NCBI RefSeq assembly: GCF_000820185.1
Contig: NZ_CDCA01000023.1
Location: 1-64,000, forward strand
Direction: 5' to 3'
DNA length: 64,000 bases
Source: Aeromonas tecta
GTDB taxonomy: Bacteria; Pseudomonadota; Gammaproteobacteria; Enterobacterales; Aeromonadaceae
Under the pieces are notes generated by a model. It was given only the letters and a program-made list of their open reading frames with translations, ran no database searches and was not told the origin of the DNA. Position numbers and translations under genes: made by a program. Within the stretch, counting starts at the first letter, position 1. Each line of letters opens with the position of its first letter. Positions 16,515 through 25,461 of this stretch are shown one piece after another.

Positions 16515-17528
16515 ATGCACAACCCCATCATACTGACTGGCGACAGACCCACCGGCAAACTGCACATAGGCCACTACGTCGGTTCCTTGCGCCAGCGGGT
16601 GGAAGCCCAGTCCCACTACCGCCAGTTCGTGATGATCGCCGATCTGCAGGCGCTGACCGACAACGGCCACAACCCGACCAAGGTGACCGACAACGTGTTG
16701 GAGGTAATGGCCGACTACCTGGCCGCCGGCCTGGATCCCGCCAAGACCACCTTCTGCCTGCAGAGCGCCCTGCCCGCCCTCGCCGAGCTGACCTGCTACT
16801 ACCTCAACCTGGTCAGCGTCGCCCGATTGGAGCGCAACCCCACGGTGAAGGCCGAGATCCAGCAAAAAGGGTTCGAGCGCAGCCTACCCGCCGGCTTCCT
16901 GGTCTACCCGGTCAGCCAGGCCGCCGACATCACGGCGTTTCGCGCCACCCATGTGCCAGTGGGAGAAGATCAGCTGCCCATGCTGGAGCAGACCAACGAG
17001 ATAGTGCGCCGCTTCAACACGCTGGTCGGAAAAGAGGTGCTGACCGAGTGCCAGCCGATCCTGAGCGACACCGGCCGCCTGCCCGGCATCGACGGCAAGG
17101 CCAAGATGTCCAAGTCCCTCGGCAACACCATAGAGCTCGGCATGTCGAGCGACGAGGTCAAGCAGGCGGTGTTCGCCATGTATACCGACCCGAATCACCT
17201 CAAAGTGAGCGATCCCGGTCAGGTGGAGGGCAATACGGTGTTCGCCTATCTGGATGCCTTCCACCCGGACAAGGCACTGGTGGCCGAGATGAAGGCCCAC
17301 TACCAGCGCGGCGGCCTCGGTGACATGCGCTGCAAGCAGGTGTTGAACGACTGCCTGCAGAGCCTGCTCGCCCCCATGCGGGCGCGGCGCCAGACGGCTA
17401 TCGCCGACAAGGGTCAGCTGCTGGCGTTATTGCATCAAGGCACACTGGAGGCTCGCGCCCTCACCGACGAGGTGCTGGCCGAGGTCAAGGGCGCCATGGG
17501 GCTGGATTACTTCGCCGGATTGCGCTGA
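16515..17528 (+). CDS. trpS: tryptophanyl-tRNA synthetase, second (Firmicutes-like) type
   Basis: Charges tRNA-Trp with tryptophan. The 337-residue class I enzyme has HIGH as [12 protein letters not shown] near residue 18 and the KMSKS loop as [11 protein letters not shown] near 197. Its sequence is unlike housekeeping E. coli TrpS but recalls the streptococcal type ([60 protein letters not shown]). It is therefore probably a second TrpRS; the housekeeping gene would lie elsewhere. Control by a Trp attenuator fits an inducible back-up enzyme. Its 3' end overlaps the convergent lysR gene by 22 bases. RBS: GGAGAGAGTGAC. Confidence 0.92.
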   Translation: MHNPIILTGDRPTGKLHIGHYVGSLRQRVEAQSHYRQFVMIADLQALTDNGHNPTKVTDNVLEVMADYLAAGLDPAKTTFCLQSALPALAELTCYYLNLVSVARLERNPTVKAEIQQKGFERSLPAGFLVYPVSQAADITAFRATHVPVGEDQLPMLEQTNEIVRRFNTLVGKEVLTECQPILSDTGRLPGIDGKAKMSKSLGNTIELGMSSDEVKQAVFAMYTDPNHLKVSDPGQVEGNTVFAYLDAFHPDKALVAEMKAHYQRGGLGDMRCKQVLNDCLQSLLAPMRARRQTAIADKGQLLALLHQGTLEARALTDEVLAEVKGAMGLDYFAGLR

Positions 17529-18466
17529 GCCGCAGTGCCTAGCGCGGCCGCGCCGTAGCGCTCGTAGGCGATCAGGTGGAGCAGGCTCTTGAACCAGCCG
17601 ATCGCCTCGTCATGGGCACTCAGGGGGTGGCCCGCCATCAGATAGACGATGGGGATGGCGGGCTCCAGCTGATGCAGCCGCAGCGGATAGTAGCGGCAGA
17701 AGTGGCGCCCGATCATCTCGGGCACCACCACCAGGTAGCGGCCGGTCGCCATCAGCTCTGGCACCGCCATGAAACTCGGCAGTCTGGCCCCCAGCTCCCG
17801 CGCCACCCCGAAGCGGGCCAGCCAGAGCTCCACCATGGCCTGGCTGTGACCCCAGCTGGAGGTGTAGATGTGGGGGCGGCTCACCAGCTCCCCCGGCCCC
17901 AGCACGTCCGCCAAGGTGCTGCCCAGCGGTGACAGACAGACCAGCGGATTGGTGAACCACTCCTCGCGCCACAGCCGGGGGGAGAGGTGATTGGCATCGG
18001 CGAAACCGATCACCAGATCCAGCTCCCCCTTCTCCAGCTCTCGTTCGTAATCGCTGCTCGCCAGCTCGCACACCTCCAACCGACAGGCTGGCGCCAGCCG
18101 ATGCATACGCTCCACCAGCGTCGGCACCAGACCGTGCTCCACCGAGCCCGGGGTGGCGATGCGAAACACCCGCTGGGCACTGGCGGGCTCGAATCCCTTC
18201 GCTTGGCGCAACCCCTGTTCCAGCATGGCCAATGCCTGACGCACCGGTCCGGCCAGCGCCTTGGCGCGCTCGGTGGGCATCATCTCGCGCCGGCTCATGA
18301 CAAACAGGGGGTCATCCAGTGCGCTACGCAGCCGCCCGAGGGCGTGGCTGACGGTGGACTGGGAGAGGTGCAGACGTTCGGCGGCACGGGTGACGTTGCG
18401 CTCCTGCATCAACATGTCGAACACGGTGAGCAGGTTGAGGTCGAGACGAGAGAGGGGTTGTTCCAT
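17507..18466 (-). CDS. LysR-family transcriptional regulator
   Basis: A 319-residue LysR protein: a winged helix-turn-helix at about 9-68 ([36 protein letters not shown]) and a periplasmic-binding-like effector domain from about 95 to 300. The C-terminal tail is Ala-rich. It is divergent from the DMT transporter gene with 91 bases between them, the classical layout for a LysR regulator and its target. A direct repeat in that gap is the likely operator. The effector is unknown. Confidence 0.9.
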   Translation of the reverse strand: MEQPLSRLDLNLLTVFDMLMQERNVTRAAERLHLSQSTVSHALGRLRSALDDPLFVMSRREMMPTERAKALAGPVRQALAMLEQGLRQAKGFEPASAQRVFRIATPGSVEHGLVPTLVERMHRLAPACRLEVCELASSDYERELEKGELDLVIGFADANHLSPRLWREEWFTNPLVCLSPLGSTLADVLGPGELVSRPHIYTSSWGHSQAMVELWLARFGVARELGARLPSFMAVPELMATGRYLVVVPEMIGRHFCRYYPLRLHQLEPAIPIVYLMAGHPLSAHDEAIGWFKSLLHLIAYERYGAAALGTAAQRNPAK

Positions 18467-18471
18467 CGATA

Positions 18472-18529
18472 TTAGCCATAGTCGAATGACGACAATTCAT
18501 TTTAGGCATAGTAGCAGATTGCATAGAAT
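18472..18529 (+). promoter_or_regulatory. LysR operator repeats and DMT promoter
   Basis: TTAGCCATAGT (18472-18482) and TTAGGCATAGT (18502-18512) differ at one base and lie exactly 30 bases apart, three helical turns. The second overlaps a weak -35 (TTTAGG, 18501-18506), placed 17 bases from a -10 TAGAAT (18524-18529) reading into the transporter gene. Confidence 0.6.
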
Positions 18530-18557
18530 GCGCGGGCGAATTACATCGGAGATTAAA

Positions 18558-19457
18558 ATGCGTAGCTATCTGTTGTTGCTGGCGATCGGCCTGTTGTGGG
18601 GCTCCCAGTTCATCTTCATGCATCAGGCCGTGGCCGAGTTGCCCCCCATCATGGTGGCCGCCATTCGTGCCTTGTGCGGCAGCTTGACCCTGGGTCTGCT
18701 CTGCCTGTTCATGCGTCTCAAGAGCGAGCACACCCCCTGGCGTACCTATATGTGGATCGCCCTGCTCGACGCCACCATCCCCTTCATCATGGTCGCCTGG
18801 GGTCAGCAATATGTGGACAGCGCCATCGCCGCCGTGGTGATGGGTTGTATCCCCTTTGTCACCATCTTGATGGCACCTCTGTTGGTTTCCGGTGAAAAAA
18901 TCACCAAGGGCGGTCTGCTCTCCGTGGTCATCGGTTTCATCGGTGTGCTGGTACTGTTCTGGCCGAAACTGGCCAACGGCATGGATGCAGGTCTGCTCGG
19001 CGCCGTTGCCATCCTGTTTGGTGCCAGCTGCTTCGCCATCGGCCTGCTGATGATCAAGCGTTTCGCCAAGGACCACCCAGTGGTCGTGGCCCGTAACATC
19101 CTGATCTCCTCCGCCGTACAGCTGCTGGTGGCCGCGCCCTTCGTGACCGATCTGAGCGCCCTCACCGTGCCGAGCACTCAAACCATCAGCGCCGTCGTGG
19201 TGCTGGGCGTGTTCTGTACCGGTCTGGTCTACTTCCTCTACATGGCACTGATCCAGAAGGCGGGCCCGACCTTTGCCTCCTTCAGCAACTACCTGGTGCC
19301 GCTGTTCGGCGTCATGCTGGGGGCCCTGTTCCTCGGCGAGCAGATCCAGTCCACCACAGGCGTGGCACTGGCACTGATCCTGGGTTCGGTCGCCCTCAAC
19401 CAGTGGGCCCAGCAACGTCGTTCCCAGCGGGAGGCGACCCCATGTCAGGCATCCTGA
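18558..19457 (+). CDS. DMT-superfamily (EamA) transporter
   Basis: A 299-residue inner-membrane protein with ten predicted helices and two EamA repeats (about 5-140 and 150-290). It opens with LLLLAIGLLWGSQFIF, typical of drug/metabolite exporters. The ATG at 18558 follows GGAG; the long upstream frame is antisense to lysR and is not coding. It is probably regulated by the divergent LysR protein. Substrate unknown. It overlaps the next small gene by 16 bases, so the two are probably co-translated. Confidence 0.88.
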   Translation: MRSYLLLLAIGLLWGSQFIFMHQAVAELPPIMVAAIRALCGSLTLGLLCLFMRLKSEHTPWRTYMWIALLDATIPFIMVAWGQQYVDSAIAAVVMGCIPFVTILMAPLLVSGEKITKGGLLSVVIGFIGVLVLFWPKLANGMDAGLLGAVAILFGASCFAIGLLMIKRFAKDHPVVVARNILISSAVQLLVAAPFVTDLSALTVPSTQTISAVVVLGVFCTGLVYFLYMALIQKAGPTFASFSNYLVPLFGVMLGALFLGEQIQSTTGVALALILGSVALNQWAQQRRSQREATPCQAS

Positions 19458-19603
19458 CCACCCTGTGTGGCGGTCTGGTACTGATCGCCGGCTGGCAGTA
19501 TCGCCACCGGCTGGCCGGACTGCTCGGCCTGCTGATGCTGACCCTGCCCTGGTTCTTCGACAGCAAGCTGCAAGCCATGCTGAGCTATGCCCTGAGTGCC
19601 TGA
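19442..19603 (+). CDS. small hydrophobic protein downstream of and overlapping the DMT transporter gene
   Basis: 53 residues, two hydrophobic stretches (about 4-18 and 25-37) separated by a basic turn (YRHRL), ending in a short amphipathic tail. The ATG at 19442 lies inside the last codons of the transporter gene and is preceded by a strong GGGAGG seven bases upstream. I do not recognise a family. The overlap and ribosome-binding site argue that it is translated with the transporter. It could be an accessory subunit or a small regulator of it. Confidence 0.6.
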   Translation: MSGILTTLCGGLVLIAGWQYRHRLAGLLGLLMLTLPWFFDSKLQAMLSYALSA

Positions 19604-19688
19604 GTGGCGGCACTGAATGTGTGACGAGAGTGTATCTCTCCTGTTTTTTGGGACCGTTTTAACAAAAACCTCCGATTTGTCCCCCTCT

Positions 19689-19713
19689 ACCGGCGCTCTG
19701 CGCCGGTTTTTTT
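19689..19713 (+). terminator. terminator after the DMT/small-protein operon
   Basis: ACCGGCGC-TCT-GCGCCGGT followed by TTTTTTTA. Confidence 0.9.
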
Positions 19714-19724
19714 ATGGCCGCGCT

Positions 19725-20192
19725 CTATGTCGACATCCGATAGCGGTACTCGAGACGCTCGTTCTTGCGCGGACCCGTGATCTCCCAGCTGAGTAGAAAC
19801 CCTTCCTCATCGGGCCTGAGTTCGGCGCTGTAGTGATCCTGGCCACACAGGTGTGGCTCGGCGGTGAGCCAACGCCCATCCGGCTGGGGTAATAGCTCGA
19901 ACAGCAACACGGGCGATTCGTAGCGCAGGTGAGACAGGCTGATCCCCCGCTCGCCCCGTTGCCACCAGAAGCGGTTGTGCATGGCCAACTCTCGGCCATG
20001 AGGCGTGGTGTAACACCCCTGCTCGGCAAACAGCCACCCCCCCTGATGATCGGTCACCTGCACCACTCCCTCACCCCGACCGTTCCAGTCGGTGGCGGAT
20101 CCCGCCCCATTACTCGCCTCGAAAGCAAATGCTCCGATCTGTGGCAACAGCGCCCATAAACGCTGGATCGTGACGTCCAACTCGGCCATCAT
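19725..20192 (-). CDS. DUF6314 family protein
   Basis: About 155 residues, no signal peptide or membrane segment. The spacing of conserved residues (a Gly-rich N-terminal strand, GCYTTPHGRELAMHNRFWW, then HLCGQDHYSAEL near the C-terminus and a final EYRYR strand) fits DUF6314, a small predicted beta-barrel of unknown function. The two tandem ATG codons at 20192 and 20189 follow GGAGGG; either may start. It is divergent from a DMT transporter with 39 bases between, so their promoters must overlap. Confidence 0.7.
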   Translation of the reverse strand: MMAELDVTIQRLWALLPQIGAFAFEASNGAGSATDWNGRGEGVVQVTDHQGGWLFAEQGCYTTPHGRELAMHNRFWWQRGERGISLSHLRYESPVLLFELLPQPDGRWLTAEPHLCGQDHYSAELRPDEEGFLLSWEITGPRKNERLEYRYRMST

Positions 20193-20231
20193 AGCGCCCT
20201 CCAAATTGACAACTGACGACAATTCAACCAC

Positions 20232-21089
20232 ATGAACTACTTGATAGGGGTCACCCTGCTCTGGTCCTTCTCCTTCAGCCTGATCGGGGTCTACCTCGCC
20301 GGCCAGGTGGATGCCTACTTCTCCGTCCTGACCCGCATCGCTCTCGCCAGCCTGGTATTCCTGCCCTTCCTGCGCCGCAGCTGGCTAAGACCCGATCTGG
20401 TCGCCAAGCTTATGGCACTCGGCGCCATCCAGCTCGGCATCATGTATCTGTTCTATTACCACTCCTTCCTGCTGCTGACGGTGCCGGAGGTGCTGGTGTT
20501 TACCATCTTCACCCCCATCTACGTCACCCTGATCTACGACCTACTGGAATCCAGATTCAAGCCCGTCTATCTGTGGGGAGCCTTGCTGGCCGTGCTGGGC
20601 GCGGCCGTCATCCGCTTCGATGGCCTGACCGAGAGCTATGTGATGGGATTCCTGGTGGTACAAGGGGCCAACATCTGCTTCGCCCTGGGACAGGTAGGTT
20701 ACAAGGTGCTGCTGGCACGTGAGGCACAGCAGCCACCCCAACTGGCGGTGTTTGGCTGCTTCTATCTGGGAGCCTTGGTGATAGCGCTGCCCGCCTGGCT
20801 GCTGCTGGGCCAGCCCCAATATCCGACCAGCAACCTGCAATGGGGCATACTGCTCTGGCTGGGAGTGGGGGCATCCGGGCTCGGCTACTTCCTGTGGAAC
20901 AAGGGGGCGACTCTGGTCAGCAGCGGTGTGCTGGCCATCATGAACAACGCCCTGATCCCGGCCGGTTTGCTGGTCAATCTGGTGCTCTGGGGCAAGGATA
21001 CCGATCTGCTCAGGCTATCCATCGGCGGCCTGCTGATGCTGGCCTCACTCTGGGTTTGCCAGCGCCAGCCCGCGACTAGTACAGACTGA
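20232..21089 (+). CDS. DMT-superfamily (EamA) transporter
   Basis: A 285-residue ten-helix inner-membrane protein with two EamA repeats; the start MNYLIGVTLLWSFSFSLIGVY is typical. Conserved features include VPEVLVFTIFTPIYVTLI in the first repeat and GASGLGYFLWNKGATLVSSGVLAIMNNALIPAGLLVN in the second. It belongs to the carboxylate/amino-acid exporter branch, substrate unknown. No clear ribosome-binding site precedes the ATG, so translation may be weak or the true leader short. Confidence 0.85.
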   Translation: MNYLIGVTLLWSFSFSLIGVYLAGQVDAYFSVLTRIALASLVFLPFLRRSWLRPDLVAKLMALGAIQLGIMYLFYYHSFLLLTVPEVLVFTIFTPIYVTLIYDLLESRFKPVYLWGALLAVLGAAVIRFDGLTESYVMGFLVVQGANICFALGQVGYKVLLAREAQQPPQLAVFGCFYLGALVIALPAWLLLGQPQYPTSNLQWGILLWLGVGASGLGYFLWNKGATLVSSGVLAIMNNALIPAGLLVNLVLWGKDTDLLRLSIGGLLMLASLWVCQRQPATSTD

Positions 21090-21170
21090 CGATCAACCAA
21101 CCGATAGGTCTGCTGATGCTAGCCCTCTGGACTCACCGGCATCATCGGGTGAGTGAGCACTGACTACAAA

Positions 21171-22034
21171 TCAACCAACGACGGTGTTGTGTTCCCGCTT
21201 GGCCTGACCGTGACAGGAGGCCAAGCGGGCCAGCAGGTGATCGATCTGCTCGGCACTCTGGCTCTGCACCAGGCCGATGCTGACGGTTACCGGCCGTTCG
21301 GGCAATAAGCTGGCGTCGGCAATCTCGAGGCGCAGCCGCTCGGCGATCTCCAGTCCGCTCAGCCGATCGGTCTGTGACAGCATCAGGATGAAACCATCTT
21401 CGTCCCAGCGGGCGAAGGGATCTTCCCGCCGCAGCTCACGGCGTACGATGCGGGCTAGCTTCGCCAGCATGGCGTCACAGGCCACCTCCCCAAACAGCTG
21501 CAATATCTTGCTGCGGTGATCCACGGTGAACTGCAACAGGCAGAAGCTGCCACTCTCGCTGGCCAGCCGCTCATCCAGCAGCAACTCGAAGTGGCTGCGG
21601 CTCTCCAGCCCGGTGAGCGGATCCGTATCGTGGCGATCTTCCACCAAGGGAGTCACGGGATCGAGATGGCGCACCACCCCCAGCAGATGACCCGCTTCGT
21701 CACGGCGCACCCGCTCCTCCAACCGGACATAATGGCCCTGGTGGTGCAAGATACGATACTCGAGCCGCAACCCGCTGCTGTGGCCCGCCTGGCAGGCGCT
21801 GATGGCATCCGTCAGGCGAGAGCCGTCGTCAGGGTGTACCCGTGCCAGCCAGCCGAGATCGTCCAGCTCGTTTCCATCCAGTCCCAGCAATTGCAAACAG
21901 GAAGGATCGCGCCGCAGCCCCTGCTCCACCGACCAGGTCCAGATCCCGGCCTCCAGCAGCGCCATGGCCTCAGCCATCAGGGGTGTCTCAAGCCGGGTGA
22001 CTGTCTCAACCCAAAGAGTCTCATGCCTTTCCAT
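21171..22034 (-). CDS. PAS-GGDEF protein with degenerate active site
   Basis: A 287-residue soluble protein: a PAS fold (about 25-125, with WTWSVEQGLRRDPSCLQLLGL and a PAC-like VRLEERVRRDEAGHLLG) and a GGDEF-like domain (about 135-280, starting DTDPLTGLESRSHFELLLDERL). The active-site loop reads RWDEDGFILML instead of RxGGEEF, so the GTP-binding glycines are lost. It is unlikely to be a cyclase and may bind nucleotide or a partner. The ATG at 22034 is preferred: GAGG lies eight bases upstream, while the longer frame begins at TTG without a site. Confidence 0.8.
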   Translation of the reverse strand: MERHETLWVETVTRLETPLMAEAMALLEAGIWTWSVEQGLRRDPSCLQLLGLDGNELDDLGWLARVHPDDGSRLTDAISACQAGHSSGLRLEYRILHHQGHYVRLEERVRRDEAGHLLGVVRHLDPVTPLVEDRHDTDPLTGLESRSHFELLLDERLASESGSFCLLQFTVDHRSKILQLFGEVACDAMLAKLARIVRRELRREDPFARWDEDGFILMLSQTDRLSGLEIAERLRLEIADASLLPERPVTVSIGLVQSQSAEQIDHLLARLASCHGQAKREHNTVVG

Positions 22035-22135
22035 CACTCGCCTCAACACCAGATTTGAATCTCTGCTCAATAAGTAACATCGGCTCTTGCGCCGAGCAAC
22101 AGGCTCAATCTGCTTTTCCCTGCTAGCCGCTCAGC

Positions 22136-22852
22136 TCAACCAATGCGTTCCTGATAACCGGCCATCAGTGCCTGCCAGTTTTCCGGCACGAAGTGGAAGC
22201 TGGTGTGTAACTGGGACTCTTTCACAAAGGAGCGCTGTAGCCGCTCCAGATTGGCCTGTTGCCAGTTGCCGGGGGAGCGGATCTCTCCCTTGTCAAAATC
22301 GATCACCCAGACCTTGCCCTCTTTATCGAGCAGCAGGTTATGGCTGTTGAGATCGGCGTGATAGACACCCGCATCATGCAGCTGGCGTACCGTCCGGCCC
22401 ACCCTGTGCCACACCTCGCTGGCGATCGACCCTTGCTTGAGCAGGGCCACCAGATCCTTGGCGCCACGGATACGCTCGATCAGGATGTCGGCGCGGTAGA
22501 AGGGACCCTGCTTGGCCATGCGCGCCGCAAACGGACGCGGCACCGGCAGACCCTGCTCACTCAGCTGGGCCAGCAGCCGGTATTCGGCCATAGCGCGGCT
22601 GGTCTCCACTCCTTCGAACCAGAAGCGATCCCGCACCACCTTGCCCACCATGCCGCCGCGATAGTAATGACGCAGCACCAGATGGCGCGACTCATCCTTC
22701 ACGAACCAGGTCACCCCGCGTCCAATGGCAGAACCCACCACCTGGCGATGGGTCTGCCACCAGACCGGATCGAACAACGCAGGAGAAGGGTCGCGAAAGG
22801 CCCCTTCGGCATACCAGCAAATCTGGTTATGGACGGTCTGTGTCAACATCAT
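22136..22852 (-). CDS. kdkA: 3-deoxy-D-manno-octulosonic acid (Kdo) kinase
   Basis: Phosphorylates the 4-OH of the single Kdo of Haemophilus/Vibrio-type LPS inner core. The 238 residues have a lipopolysaccharide-kinase fold with GRGVTWFVKD, YRGGMVGKVVRDRFWFEG, the catalytic loop HADLNSHNLLLD and a VIDFDKGEIR metal site. It is divergent from a heptosyltransferase of the OpsX type, the same neighbourhood as in Haemophilus. The ATG at 22852 follows GGAA. Confidence 0.92.
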   Translation of the reverse strand: MMLTQTVHNQICWYAEGAFRDPSPALFDPVWWQTHRQVVGSAIGRGVTWFVKDESRHLVLRHYYRGGMVGKVVRDRFWFEGVETSRAMAEYRLLAQLSEQGLPVPRPFAARMAKQGPFYRADILIERIRGAKDLVALLKQGSIASEVWHRVGRTVRQLHDAGVYHADLNSHNLLLDKEGKVWVIDFDKGEIRSPGNWQQANLERLQRSFVKESQLHTSFHFVPENWQALMAGYQERIG

Positions 22853-22990
22853 GAATGTTCCGGTGCTAGTGAATGCGATTTTTCAATTCAAGGGGTGTGC
22901 CTGTCCGGCATGCCAACTGGCGCAATTTTACAATCCACAAGGGAGTTTGCATAATGCCATCCATCCATTCTGCCACCATTGCGCCACATC

Positions 22991-24046
22991 ATGCCGTTGT
23001 TCCAAACGCCGCCCTCTTCTATTTGTATCCTGCGGCTCTCCGCCATCGGAGATTGCTGCCATGCGTTGGCACTGGTACGCGTCATCCAGCGCGAGTGGCC
23101 AGAGACCCGCATCACCTGGATCACCGGGAAAATCGAAGCGACACTTTTTGCCGATTTGCCCGGGGTGGAAGTCATCCCGTTTGACAAGGGCAAGGGCTGG
23201 CGCGGCTATCGTGAACTGTGGCAACGGCTAAAGGGCCGCCAGTTCGATGCCCTGCTGCATCTGCAGGCCGCCATGCGCGCCAGCATCGCCACCCTCGGCA
23301 TCAAGGCCAAGGTCAAACTCGGTTTCGATAAAGAGCGGGCCAACGACGGCCAATGGCTGTTCACCAATCACAGGGTACCTTCCCCCACCTCACCCCATGT
23401 GCTCGACGGTTTCCTCGCCTTCGCCAAAGAGCTGGGCATCCGGGATCTGACCCCGGACTGGCAGCTGCCCATCGGCGCCGAACAGCGCGAATGGGCCCGG
23501 GAAAAAATCGCCGGCAAACCCACCCTGCTCATCTGCGCCGCCGCCAGCAAGGCATTCAAGAACTGGACCGCCGAAGGTTACGCCACGCTGGCCGATCATG
23601 CAGCAGGCAAGGGGTTCCAGGTATATCTGTGCGGCGGCCCGGCCAAACTGGAGCGGGATCTGGCCGCCCAGATCCAGCACCTCAGTATCAGCAAACCGGT
23701 CGATCTGGTGGGGCAGACCAACCTCAAGCAACTGCTGGCCCTGATCGCCGAGGCCAGCCTGGTGCTAGCGCCGGACACGGGCCCCACCCACATGGCGACG
23801 TTGGTGGGAACCCCCGTCATCGGCCTCTATGCCCATCACAACCCGGCGCGCACCGGCCCCTATCTGTGCCGCGACTATGCGGTCAGCGTCTATCAGGAGC
23901 TGATTGAGCAGGAGACCGGCAAGCCGCTGGCCGAGCTAAGCTGGCGTACCCGCCTCAAGGATCCGGACGCCATGGCCAAGATAAGCCAGGAGCGCGTCAT
24001 CGCCACCTTCGACAGGCTCTGCGCCGATAAGCATCTGCCGCGCTAA
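22991..24046 (+). CDS. opsX: LPS core heptosyltransferase I, OpsX type (GT9)
   Basis: Adds the first heptose to phosphorylated Kdo in the inner core. The 351-residue GT9 enzyme strongly resembles Haemophilus OpsX: MPLF start, SICILRLSAIGDCCHALAL, RASIATLGIKAK.KLGF, GQWLFTN, SPHVLDGF.AFA, NLKQLLALIAEA, LAPDTGPTHMA and GLYAHHNPARTGPY. The ATG at 22991 is chosen by that alignment; the in-frame TTG at 22979 has no support. No good ribosome-binding site precedes it. Together with kdkA it defines a single-Kdo, Kdo-phosphate core. Confidence 0.9.
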   Translation: MPLFQTPPSSICILRLSAIGDCCHALALVRVIQREWPETRITWITGKIEATLFADLPGVEVIPFDKGKGWRGYRELWQRLKGRQFDALLHLQAAMRASIATLGIKAKVKLGFDKERANDGQWLFTNHRVPSPTSPHVLDGFLAFAKELGIRDLTPDWQLPIGAEQREWAREKIAGKPTLLICAAASKAFKNWTAEGYATLADHAAGKGFQVYLCGGPAKLERDLAAQIQHLSISKPVDLVGQTNLKQLLALIAEASLVLAPDTGPTHMATLVGTPVIGLYAHHNPARTGPYLCRDYAVSVYQELIEQETGKPLAELSWRTRLKDPDAMAKISQERVIATFDRLCADKHLPR

Positions 24047-24349
24047 CGGGGAGAACGGGAACTCGGAAATTCCGAAGCCTGAGGCTGGGATAACCTGCTG
24101 GCCCTCCCCTCCCGGGCAAGGCAGAATGCGGCTTGTGGGTAACGCTCCCGCAGCAAGCTACGAATATTTTGATCGGCTGGAATATGATTCCGGCCGTTTT
24201 TTTATCCGTCGCCATCTGCTAAGATTTGCCGCCTTTACATCCCCCCGATCCTGTTTTTATCCGTGTTTTGCGATCGACTGTCTCCCTTCAGGGCACAAGA
24301 CGGCGGTCTCTGCTACAACCAAAACACGGGTCTAGCTAAAGGTACTGAT
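24047..24349 (+). other. intergenic region opsX/gmk with terminator
   Basis: 303 bases without a gene. A strong terminator at 24174-24203 ends the opsX transcript. The gmk promoter should lie in the last 140 bases; TAAGAT near 24221 and TACAAC near 24313 are candidate -10 boxes but neither has a convincing -35. Confidence 0.5.
24174..24203 (+). terminator. terminator after opsX
   Basis: CGGCTGGAAT-ATG-ATTCCGGCCG (one G-U pair) followed by seven T. Confidence 0.9.
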
Positions 24350-24976
24350 ATGGCGCAGCAAGGCACTCTCTACATCATCTCTTCTCCAAGCGGGGCCGGT
24401 AAATCCAGCCTGCTCAATGCCTTGCTGACCCAGCACAACGACGCTGGCAAGATGCAGCTGTCGGTCTCCCACACCACTCGCGCCATGCGTCCCGGCGAAG
24501 AGAACGGGGTACACTACCACTTCGTACAAGTGGAAGAGTTCAAAGAATTGATCGCTCGTGGCGACTTTCTGGAGTGGGCCGAGGTGTTCGGCAACTACTA
24601 CGGCACCTCCCGCGCCGCCATCGAAGCTTGCCTGGCAAAGGGCATCGACGTCTTCCTCGACATCGACTGGCAGGGCGCTCGCCAGATCCGCGATCAGCTG
24701 CCGACCAAGTCCATCTTCATCCTGCCTCCCAGCCGCCACGAACTGGAGCAACGCCTGATCGGGCGTGGCCAGGATAGCGCCGAGGTGATTGCCGGCCGGA
24801 TGGAGAAAGCCATTGCCGAAATGGTGCACTATGACGAGTATGACTATGTCATTATCAACGAAGACTTTGAGCAGGCGCTGTTCCAGCTCAGGGCCATCAT
24901 CGAGTGCCAGCGACTGGAATTACGCCAGCAACAGCAGGCCCAACAAAACTTGCTGCAACAGTTACTGGCAGAATAG
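24350..24976 (+). CDS. gmk: guanylate kinase
   Basis: Phosphorylates GMP/dGMP to the diphosphate with ATP. 208 residues; Walker [13 protein letters not shown] near residue 11, GMP-binding [11 protein letters not shown] and [20 protein letters not shown]. The ATG at 24350 follows AAAGG. It heads gmk-rpoZ-spoT, an order conserved in enterics and placing guanine nucleotide supply next to ppGpp metabolism. The C-terminal Gln-rich tail is slightly longer than the catalytic core needs. Confidence 0.97.
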   Translation: MAQQGTLYIISSPSGAGKSSLLNALLTQHNDAGKMQLSVSHTTRAMRPGEENGVHYHFVQVEEFKELIARGDFLEWAEVFGNYYGTSRAAIEACLAKGIDVFLDIDWQGARQIRDQLPTKSIFILPPSRHELEQRLIGRGQDSAEVIAGRMEKAIAEMVHYDEYDYVIINEDFEQALFQLRAIIECQRLELRQQQQAQQNLLQQLLAE

Positions 24977-25055
24977 GCCAAAAACAAGTAAACTTTTGCG
25001 TCATTTTTAAACACCGCTTTTCTAATCATAGAAAGCCTAAACACTGGAGTCCTGC

Positions 25056-25331
25056 ATGGCACGCGTTACTGTAGAAGATGCTGTAAAACAGGTAGGTAAC
25101 CGTTTTGACCTGGTGCTGGTCGCCGCGCGCCGCGCTCGTCAAATCGCGGTACAAGGTAAAGATCCCCTGGTCGACGAAGAGAACGACAAGCCGACCGTGA
25201 TCGCCCTGCGCGAGATCGAGCTGGGTCTGGTGAACAATCAGGTGATGGACACCCAGGACCGCTACGAGCAGCAAGAGCAGGAAGCCGCCGAGCTGGCTGC
25301 CGTTGCTGCCATCGCCGAAGGTCGCGGTTAA
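25056..25331 (+). CDS. rpoZ: RNA polymerase omega subunit
   Basis: 91 residues, the usual length. The [29 protein letters not shown] start contains the omega residues that contact beta-prime and, in E. coli, help form the first ppGpp site. The C-terminal half is Glu/Gln/Ala rich and variable. It lies 79 bases after gmk and upstream of spoT. Confidence 0.97.
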   Translation: MARVTVEDAVKQVGNRFDLVLVAARRARQIAVQGKDPLVDEENDKPTVIALREIELGLVNNQVMDTQDRYEQQEQEAAELAAVAAIAEGRG

Positions 25332-25346
25332 GTTATTCCTCTAGTT

Positions 25347-25364
25347 GGCACCCGCCCGGGTGCC
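25347..25364 (+). terminator. hairpin between rpoZ and spoT
   Basis: GGCACCCG-CC-CGGGTGCC, followed by a T-rich but interrupted stretch (GACTGTTCTTCCC). It may partly terminate and so lower spoT relative to rpoZ. Confidence 0.45.
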
Positions 25365-25461
25365 GACTGTTCTTCCCATTTACAACCGCTCGAAAACCTC
25401 GCAAACTCAGGGGCATACCCTCAATTCCACGGATTGCCGTTTCACCGCTGCGGGGACTGTC

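Noticed and set aside
25345..25461. N-terminal extension of SpoT by 39 residues
   Set aside because: It covers the rpoZ downstream hairpin and is not homologous; E. coli spoT also begins at the equivalent TTG.
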